From NCBI GenBank assembly GCA_937907705.1, contig CALCVP010000032.1, positions 1 through 28,428 on the forward strand: a DNA stretch of 28,428 nucleotides. Direction: 5' to 3'. Below the pieces are notes generated by a model. That model did no database searches and was not told the origin of the DNA. It saw only the letters and a list, made by a program, of their open reading frames with translations. This document shows positions 23,116-28,428 of this stretch, piece after piece (position 1 is the stretch's first letter; every line of letters starts with the position of its first letter). Source of the DNA: an uncultured Prevotella sp. (GTDB lineage: Bacteria; Bacteroidota; Bacteroidia; Bacteroidales; Bacteroidaceae). The position numbers and the translations under genes were made by a program.

Positions 23116-24045
23116 TTATTCCTTTATTTTCTCCCAATAGTTATTTTGAGAAGCATTAATAGAGAACAGAATATCATAAACGGCATTCTTCTCTTTTTGT
23201 GTGCCTTTTCCCTTATAGATATTGGACAATTCATCCTTTTTGTAGTCTGTCCAGATTTGGGGCAAAAGACTTAATGGCCTGTCTTCGTGCACCTTCTTGA
23301 GATTCGTTTCTATTGATGTAGAAATATTGGTTCGTCCTCTTTCTGCATTAGTAGACATTTCATCCAGTCCTGACCTGTAATAATCATATTGAAGTTGCCT
23401 GAATGGTTTCATCGCTCCTTCCATATAATCATTGATAAAGGCAAATCTGTTCCGTGAATTTTCAAAAGATTTCCATCCCGGAAAATTAAGATTTTGCGCA
23501 TTGTTCGTAAGGTTCAAGCAGCGTTGCAGCACATCTTCACCTCCCATCGGCGAGAAGCTGTCAAGGTTTAGACCAATAATGAGATATGCATAATAACCGA
23601 TAAGTGCTGTAAGTTGATTGTCTATCTGCTCTTCATTAAAAGCCAATTGGTCAAATTGTGCAAATTGAAAATTGAAGTCTCCGTCTTTATTGTTATACAA
23701 TACAGAAGTATAGGATGCATTATAAACAGGCCTGTTCGCCTGTATCAAAGCATTGCAAGTAAACATATTGTTTGACTGGTCATATTTGGTAACGGTGATG
23801 TTGAAACTGCAATTGATGCGCTCATTTTTTTGGAACCTGAGAGTGGTCCACTGTGTATCATTGACAAATTGTTCCAAGGTCTGTTGCAGATTATCAAAGA
23901 CACTGGCATCAGTACCCTGTATCTGATTGTGGTTAATGACAACTTTTGCCAATAATTCTTGTGCACATACATGAGCCTTACAGCTTAGCAAAAGACCTAA
24001 GACAAGCCCTATTTTACATGTTATAATAATACGTCGATAAAACAT
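23116..24045 (-). CDS. DUF4835-family periplasmic protein
   Basis: A 309-aa exported protein of a Bacteroidetes-specific family of unknown biochemical role; some annotations name it PorD and link it to type IX secretion, which I recall but cannot check. Signal peptide at 1-29 (MFYRRIIITCKIGLVLGLLLSCKAHVCAQ). The mature protein starts ELLAKVVINHNQIQGTD, and continues with GLNLDSFSPMGGEDVLQRC (about 157-175) and YDYYRSGLDEMSTNAERGR (about 222-240), all family-typical stretches. It is last of the dnaN-exonuclease-coaBC-DUF4835 cluster, 91 nt after coaBC. In relatives recN often follows; here the cluster ends at the convergent lipid kinase. Confidence 0.85.
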   Translation of the reverse strand: MFYRRIIITCKIGLVLGLLLSCKAHVCAQELLAKVVINHNQIQGTDASVFDNLQQTLEQFVNDTQWTTLRFQKNERINCSFNITVTKYDQSNNMFTCNALIQANRPVYNASYTSVLYNNKDGDFNFQFAQFDQLAFNEEQIDNQLTALIGYYAYLIIGLNLDSFSPMGGEDVLQRCLNLTNNAQNLNFPGWKSFENSRNRFAFINDYMEGAMKPFRQLQYDYYRSGLDEMSTNAERGRTNISTSIETNLKKVHEDRPLSLLPQIWTDYKKDELSNIYKGKGTQKEKNAVYDILFSINASQNNYWEKIKE

Positions 24046-24136
24046 AATCTGTAACCTAAAATTATTTCAAGCCTTTTCATTCAACAACATGCACAAAATT
24101 GCAGCGAGGATTCCACATCAGGCGCCTCTCTTTATC

Positions 24137-25354
24137 TTATCTGTCAACGTTCTGGATATGAGCCATTTTCTTCGCCAGCACATCTATAATATCTGCGGCT
24201 ACCAAATCTTTCGTTTTCTTGTCAAAGGCCAAGCTCTCTTCATTGGAAATAATGTCCACCTGATTATAATCGCTTTTAAACGTTGTTCCTTTATTACGAG
24301 TTGAATTTAATACGACGAAATCCAAATTCTTACTTAACAATTTCTTTTTCGCGTTTGCGACTTCATCATTGGTCTCCAATGCGAAACCGACCAAGACTTG
24401 GTTGTCCCGCTTGTTCTTTCCCAACTGCCGTGCAATATCTTGCGTAGGGCACAAACTAAGCTCTAAATTATTGTCTTTTCTCTTAATCTTTGTCTCTGAC
24501 AATTGCGATGGTCTAAAATCAGCTACGGCAGCACACAGCACAGCCGCATCTGCTGTCTTAAAACATTCAACAGCCGCATTATACATTTCCTGACAGCTTT
24601 CTACATCTATACGATGTATCTTCTTTGAACAAGACAGACTTACAGGACCACTGATAAGCGTAACGTTTGCACCTCTGCGCATGCATTCTTCTGCCAACGC
24701 AAATCCCATCTTACCGCTTGAATAGTTTCCTATAAACCTCACAGGATCTATTTTCTCGTATGTGGGTCCTGCTGTTATCATAATATCCTTTCCTTGCAAC
24801 TGACGGGTATTTCCCTTAAAATAACTATCAAGGACATGAACTATTTCAGCCGGTTCTTCCATTCGCCCTTTTCCTTCAAGTCCACTTGCCAAGAAACCGC
24901 TCTCAGGCTCTATAATATGATTTCCATAAGACTGAAGAAGTTGCATGTTTCGCTGCGTAGAAGGATGTCTATACATATCCAAATCCATTGCCGGTGCGAT
25001 AAACACAGAAGCCTTCATGGATAAATAAGTTGTAACGAGCATGTTATCTGCTATACCATTAGCCATTTTCCCCAATGTGCTGGCGGTACATGGAGCTATG
25101 AGCATGGCATCTGCCCACAAGCCTATATCAACATGTGAGTTCCAGGTTCCATCGCGCTGAGAAAAAAATTCACTGATAACAGGCTTATGAGTCAAGGCAG
25201 ACAATGTAATTGGAGTGATAAACTCTTTTCCGGCAGGAGTAATTACAACTTGCACTTCTGCACCTTGCTTAATCAATTCACGTATAATCAAGCAAGACTT
25301 GTAGGCTGCAATGCTTCCTGTTATTCCTATAACTATTTTTTTCCCTCTTAGCAT
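24137..25354 (-). CDS. coaBC: Bifunctional CoaBC (phosphopantothenoylcysteine synthase/decarboxylase)
   Basis: Two consecutive steps of coenzyme A synthesis in one 405-aa cytoplasmic protein. The N-terminal flavoprotein half (CoaC, about 1-185) has GITGSIAAYKS (10-20), the catalytic His74 in NSHVDIGLWAD and PAMDLDMY (121-128), the PxMNxxMW-type motif. The substrate-clamp motif, ACGD in the E. coli enzyme, reads ASGL here (156-159) before EGKGRM. The C-terminal synthase half (CoaB) begins at about 190 with ITAGPTYEKIDPVRFIGNYSSGKMG and contains the AAVADFRP and KIKR segments. It lies 7 nt downstream of the exonuclease gene, so co-transcription is near certain. The length is standard. Confidence 0.96.
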   Translation of the reverse strand: MLRGKKIVIGITGSIAAYKSCLIIRELIKQGAEVQVVITPAGKEFITPITLSALTHKPVISEFFSQRDGTWNSHVDIGLWADAMLIAPCTASTLGKMANGIADNMLVTTYLSMKASVFIAPAMDLDMYRHPSTQRNMQLLQSYGNHIIEPESGFLASGLEGKGRMEEPAEIVHVLDSYFKGNTRQLQGKDIMITAGPTYEKIDPVRFIGNYSSGKMGFALAEECMRRGANVTLISGPVSLSCSKKIHRIDVESCQEMYNAAVECFKTADAAVLCAAVADFRPSQLSETKIKRKDNNLELSLCPTQDIARQLGKNKRDNQVLVGFALETNDEVANAKKKLLSKNLDFVVLNSTRNKGTTFKSDYNQVDIISNEESLAFDKKTKDLVAADIIDVLAKKMAHIQNVDR

Positions 25355-25361
25355 AATGTGA

Positions 25362-26219
25362 TTATTTATTGTTACAAAATTCCCTTAAACGTATTCTTGT
25401 CAATACCTGCTTTGTATTATACGTAAAATCGCCACCTAATATCCAGCTATAATATCCAGGATCACGATGTAAAACATCTGCGACACTCCAACCTTTATAT
25501 TTTCCGAAATTAAAGACCTCTTGCTTTATCGGGTTTCCCTTTTCGTCTTTTAAAACATTACCCTTTGCATCTTTCTTCTCCTGCCAAACAATGCGCCCCG
25601 CAAAATCCACATTGTCATTTACTTTTGAAAATGCAGCCAGTTCATCCATATCGTTGTTCAATTGTCGCTCTGGCTCTTCCTGTCTTTCAGGAGAATACAT
25701 ATCCAGCTCCCCTTGCAGCACCCTGTAAGTAGCTTCAGTGTCTTCATCCGCCCTGTGCGCTACAAAGTCTTCTTCCATCTTTCTGCCACAATAGAATTTG
25801 TATGCAGCAGATAGATTCCGACGCTCCATCTTATGGAAAATGGTCTGGACATCTATCAATCTACATTTAGAAAAGTCAAAATCTATGCCGGCTCTCAGAA
25901 ACTCTTCCGCAAGCATAGGTATGTCAAAGTGGTTTGAATTGTACCCTGCAAAATCACACCCTTTAAAGGTCTCTGCCAAGTTATTCGATATATCTTTAAA
26001 TGTAGGAGCGTCTTTTACTGTTTCGTTTGTAATTCCTGTCAATTCCACAACCACATCCGGAATTGTTTTCTCTGGATTAACGAATTGATTGACTCTCTCC
26101 TCTTTACCCTCAGGATATACTTTTATATATGATATTTGGATTACTCTATCCTTCACCAAATCCAAACCTGTCGTCTCCAAATCGAAAACGACTAACGGTC
26201 TTTTCAAATTCAATTTCAT
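25362..26219 (-). CDS. DEDDh 3'-5' exonuclease with ExoX-like C-terminus
   Basis: A 285-aa DnaQ-superfamily exonuclease. Catalytic residues: D13 and E15 (VFDLETTGLD), D99 (SNHFDIPML), H155 and D160 (AHRADEDTEA), i.e. the full DEDDh set. After a linker (about 180-215), the C-terminal FNFGKYKGWSVADVLHRDPGYYSWIL (about 237-262) matches the small ExoX-like domain. It sits 48 nt after dnaN and 7 nt before coaBC on the same strand. Proximity to the clamp gene fits a proofreading or repair role, but whether it acts as the polymerase III epsilon subunit is not decidable; the ExoX-like tail suggests a separate DNA exonuclease. The start MKLNLKRPLVVFDLETTG puts the first catalytic motif at the usual distance. 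Confidence 0.9.
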   Translation of the reverse strand: MKLNLKRPLVVFDLETTGLDLVKDRVIQISYIKVYPEGKEERVNQFVNPEKTIPDVVVELTGITNETVKDAPTFKDISNNLAETFKGCDFAGYNSNHFDIPMLAEEFLRAGIDFDFSKCRLIDVQTIFHKMERRNLSAAYKFYCGRKMEEDFVAHRADEDTEATYRVLQGELDMYSPERQEEPERQLNNDMDELAAFSKVNDNVDFAGRIVWQEKKDAKGNVLKDEKGNPIKQEVFNFGKYKGWSVADVLHRDPGYYSWILGGDFTYNTKQVLTRIRLREFCNNK

Positions 26220-26267
26220 TCTTAATTCCTTTATTCCTTCACTTTTTTACCCCAAGCTGCACAGTTT

Positions 26268-27392
26268 TTAGTCATTAAGCAGCATAGGCATTATAAGCAT
26301 CAACACATCCTCTCCTTCTGGCTGGTCTGCTGGAATGACAAGACAAGGTCTGCTTGGATCTGCCAACTTCAATATTACATTTTGCGTATCAAGATTAGAA
26401 AGAATTTCCACCAAAGAAGTTCCTTTAAATCCTATGTCCATTGTATTGCCGTCATAACTACATACAAGTTCTTCCTTTGCACTTGTAGAGAAATCAATAT
26501 CTTCCGAAGAAACGATCAGCTTATCCTGCTCCATATGCAGCCTTATCAGCAAGCTGCTGTCGCTGGCAAATGGCAACACACGCTTTATGGCACCCAGCAA
26601 TGCCGCTTTTTCTATCGTCAGTTGATTAGGATTGTTCTGAGGAATGACGGAATTATAATTAGGATAGCGTCCTTCTATCAATCTACATGTCAAGGTACCG
26701 TCTGTAAACATGAAGGAAGCATTTCTTTCATTAAAACGAATCACTACATCATCGTCATTTTTATGCAATGTGTTTTTGAGCAATAATGCAGGCTTCTTTG
26801 GCAATATAAATGAAGATGGCTCTTCTGATGTAATATTCGCGTTACGAGTACGCACCAACTTATGACCGTCACTCGCGACAATAGACAGGCTTTCACTATT
26901 CAAGTCAAAATAAAGACCGTTCATTACGGGTCGTAACTCCTCATTGGCAGTCGCAAAAATCGTACGTGATATATCACCGCTGAATGTCTTGGAATCTATC
27001 GTTACAGCGTGCGCATTGTCATCCAGTATTTCAAATGAAGGAAATTCTTCACCGCTCAAACCGGTAAAGTTATAAATTCCGTTTTGATAAACTACTTTGA
27101 TAGCATAGCTATCCATATCAACGTCTAATGTCAAAGGCTGCTCAGGAAGCTCTCTGACAGCGTCCAATATCATACGGTTATTAATGGCAAAAACGCCATC
27201 GCTGTCAGATTCGCCCAAAAGGGCTTGCGCTGTCATCACGTTTTCGTTGTCTGAAGCTGTTATCGTCAATGTATTGCCTTGGACATTGAAAAGGAAGCAG
27301 TCTAAAATAGGCATTGAGTTCTTACTGTTTAATACTTTGGATAATGCCGTCAAACGACTTGCCAACAAACTACTTGATATAGTTAATCTCAT
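26268..27392 (-). CDS. dnaN: DNA polymerase III beta subunit (sliding clamp)
   Basis: Ring-shaped processivity factor, 374 aa, the standard length for three clamp domains of about 120 residues. Typical stretches: LLASRLTALSKVLNSKNSMPIL (9-30), VMTAQALL, the second-domain SRTIFATANEELRPVMNGLYF and VASDGHKLVRT, and the C-terminus ending in LMLIMPMLLND. It heads the minus-strand cluster with the exonuclease, coaBC and DUF4835 genes. It has an exact promoter match at 27440-27470 and shares the 160-bp divergent region with the SSB-tailed DUF3127 gene. Confidence 0.97.
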   Translation of the reverse strand: MRLTISSSLLASRLTALSKVLNSKNSMPILDCFLFNVQGNTLTITASDNENVMTAQALLGESDSDGVFAINNRMILDAVRELPEQPLTLDVDMDSYAIKVVYQNGIYNFTGLSGEEFPSFEILDDNAHAVTIDSKTFSGDISRTIFATANEELRPVMNGLYFDLNSESLSIVASDGHKLVRTRNANITSEEPSSFILPKKPALLLKNTLHKNDDDVVIRFNERNASFMFTDGTLTCRLIEGRYPNYNSVIPQNNPNQLTIEKAALLGAIKRVLPFASDSSLLIRLHMEQDKLIVSSEDIDFSTSAKEELVCSYDGNTMDIGFKGTSLVEILSNLDTQNVILKLADPSRPCLVIPADQPEGEDVLMLIMPMLLND

Positions 27393-27439
27393 TATATTTA
27401 AATATTTCTAATTGTTATTGTTTACGCTTTATTGTGCTA

Positions 27440-27470
27440 CAAAAATACAAAAATAGAAGACGTAAACAAA
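27440..27470 (-). promoter_or_regulatory. Promoter of dnaN
   Basis: On the minus strand TTTG (27470-27467), 19-nt spacer, TATTTTTG (27447-27440), an exact TTTG-N19-TAnnTTTG match. Leader to the ATG is about 40 nt. A second TATTTTTG overlaps the spacer just upstream. Confidence 0.7.
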
Positions 27471-27487
27471 AAAAAATAAATAAAAAA

Positions 27488-27519
27488 TTTCGTTTTTCAG
27501 AAGTATTTTAGTAATTTCG
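27488..27519 (+). promoter_or_regulatory. Possible promoter of the DUF3127 gene
   Basis: TTTC (27488-27491), 20-nt spacer and TAATTTCG (27512-27519) differ from the consensus at one base in each box. The ATG follows 32 nt later. Confidence 0.45.
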
Positions 27520-27551
27520 CGAACAAATAAACTATATTTAAATATCAATAA

Positions 27552-27950
27552 ATGGAAATTGAAGGAAAAATCATAGCTGTCCTTGATGCAAGAGAAGGCG
27601 TGTCAGCAAGAGGCACTCAATGGAAATCACAAGATTATGTAATTGAGACCCACGAACAGTACCCTAAAAAATGCTGCTTCAATGTATTTGGAGCAGACCG
27701 TATTGACCTGTTCAAAATACAAGTGGGCGAAGAATTAAAAGTAAGTTTTGATATTGACGCTCATGAATATCAGGGCAGATGGTTTAACTCTATTCGTGCA
27801 TGGAAAGTAGAGCGCATTGACGCTAACGCCAACAATGTCCAGCCCATGCCAGCTGATCCTTACACACAGTCTGCTGCACCTGCAACAGATAGCAGCAACG
27901 ATTCATTGGGAATAGCCAATGCCAAGAGTGAAGATGATTTGCCATTCTAA
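27552..27950 (+). CDS. DUF3127 OB-fold-like protein with SSB-type C-terminal tip
   Basis: A 132-aa protein. Residues 1-90 form the DUF3127 domain, which resembles a small OB fold (MEIEGKIIAVLDAREGVSARGTQWKSQDYVIET...FDIDAHEYQGRWFNSIRAWKVERI). Residues 91-125 are a low-complexity Ala/Pro/Asn/Ser linker, and the protein ends SEDDLPF. This is the architecture of bacterial SSB: OB fold, disordered linker, acidic tip with terminal Pro-Phe that binds repair and replication proteins. The function is not established; a single-stranded-DNA-related or SSB-mimicking role is inferred from the tail and from divergence from dnaN. A strong terminator follows at 28064-28115. Confidence 0.83.
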   Translation: MEIEGKIIAVLDAREGVSARGTQWKSQDYVIETHEQYPKKCCFNVFGADRIDLFKIQVGEELKVSFDIDAHEYQGRWFNSIRAWKVERIDANANNVQPMPADPYTQSAAPATDSSNDSLGIANAKSEDDLPF

Positions 27951-28063
27951 TGGGCAGTCATTTGTCACAGCATTGGAACAACGCACAAGCGGGTGTTATA
28001 AATACAATTCCGGAACAGATGTACTTTTGATTGGAAGCGTACGCATCCCATACGTACAAAAAA

Positions 28064-28115
28064 GAAAGAGCTGTATCATTTACTCCAAACAGAGTTTGAT
28101 ACAGCTCTTTCTTTT
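28064..28115 (+). terminator. Strong terminator after the DUF3127 gene
   Basis: A perfect 15-bp stem, GAAAGAGCTGTATCA (28064-28078) with TGATACAGCTCTTTC (28097-28111), inner ACTC/GAGT pair and T4 after it. On the other side a run of six A precedes, so it can work in both directions. Confidence 0.88.
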
Positions 28116-28329
28116 GTACGGTTATAACCTGTAAACTTATTTTCCGGGGAAAACAGGCTCACCCGATAAACCCAGGGGGAAGATACTTTGGTTCTACAGA
28201 AAATTTATACCTTTATGCCATGAATAATCAAGGACTATTAGCATTGGCACAGTTAATTTAATACTCTGCTAATTCTCATGTAATCGTTTGAAAATGAGAG
28301 AGTTTATTAACGTAATATAACTAATGAAA

Positions 28330-28361
28330 TTTGGTTAAATGGCTGATTATCAGTAACTTTA
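28330..28361 (+). promoter_or_regulatory. Possible promoter of the gene at the right edge
   Basis: TTTG (28330-28333), 20-nt spacer, TAACTTTA (28354-28361), one mismatch to TAnnTTTG. The ATG at 28385 is 24 nt downstream. Confidence 0.4.
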
Positions 28362-28384
28362 TAGTTTTCTAAACTTAAAGTAAC

Positions 28385-28428
28385 ATGACATCAGAACCAC
28401 TCAACCAATATACGGAAATCTGCAGCGA
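28385..28428 (+). CDS. Start of an unidentified gene, cut by the window edge
   Basis: An ATG at 28385 opens MTSEPLNQYTEICS with no stop before the edge. Only 14 complete codons are visible, too few to recognise a family. Support is the promoter-like sequence 24 nt upstream and the terminator separating it from the preceding gene. Confidence 0.35.
   Translation, partial: MTSEPLNQYTEICS

Larger units (their letters stand above)
27951..28384. other. Intergenic region at the right end
   Basis: No gene is supported in 434 bp. It holds the terminator at 28064-28115, a TTTTCCGGGGAAAA palindrome (28140-28153) with a G-rich stretch shortly after it (CCCAGGGGGAAG, about 28170-28181), and a possible promoter at 28330-28361. 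The stretch near 28150-28190 is much more GC-rich than its surroundings. Confidence 0.45.

Noticed and set aside
26382..26786. 134-codon plus-strand open frame inside dnaN
   Set aside because: It is antisense to the sliding-clamp gene and has no recognisable features.

Overview
The window looks like chromosomal DNA of a member of the Bacteroidales, probably a Prevotella-like organism. This is inferred from gene content: a serine palmitoyltransferase of the bacterial sphingolipid type, DUF5686, DUF4835 and DUF3127 proteins, the order dnaN – ExoX-like exonuclease – coaBC – DUF4835, and an AddAB-like pair. It is supported by four exact matches to the Bacteroidota promoter TTTG-N19/20-TAnnTTTG, upstream of the cas operon, fabD, tRNA-Ser and dnaN. 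The DNA is AT-rich. No transposase, integrase or CRISPR array is visible.

Layout. 1-2867 (minus): leader end of a type I-C CRISPR-Cas operon, cas3 then cas5c, which runs off the left edge. 2868-3679: gene-free stretch with the cas promoter, a 144-bp nested palindrome and the fabD promoter. 3680-6926 (plus): fabD with a terminator, then a two-gene unit of a cytoplasmic GH13 alpha-amylase and an AlaX-like tRNA-editing protein. 7098-7186: tRNA-Ser(CGA). 7461-8316 (minus): two overlapping envelope genes resembling an anti-sigma protein and a Spy-like periplasmic protein, with no sigma factor beside them. 8710-11507 (plus): MaoC-type hydratase and a DUF5686 outer-membrane protein. 11583-17794 (plus): AddA-like and AddB-like helicase-nuclease subunits. 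17978-19975 (minus): outer-membrane barrel with an N-terminal helix-hairpin-helix domain. 20085-20157 (minus): a poorly folding tRNA-Pro(UGG) enclosed by an inverted repeat. 20222-21409 (minus): serine palmitoyltransferase, divergent from a lipid kinase at 21940-22974 (plus). 23116-27392 (minus): dnaN, exonuclease, coaBC, DUF4835. 27552-27950 (plus): DUF3127 protein with an SSB-like C-terminal tip. The right edge holds the first codons of another gene.

Themes. DNA maintenance is well represented: AddAB, clamp, exonuclease, the SSB-tailed protein and Cas3-Cas5. Envelope lipid biology is the second theme: FabD, MaoC hydratase, serine palmitoyltransferase, lipid kinase and several outer-membrane or periplasmic proteins. 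Most genes are ordinary housekeeping loci. The unexplained material is in the intergenic DNA: the palindrome at 3264-3407, a two-copy inverted-repeat element at about 7385 and 17904, and the unusual tRNA-Pro locus. I found no convincing new gene system.
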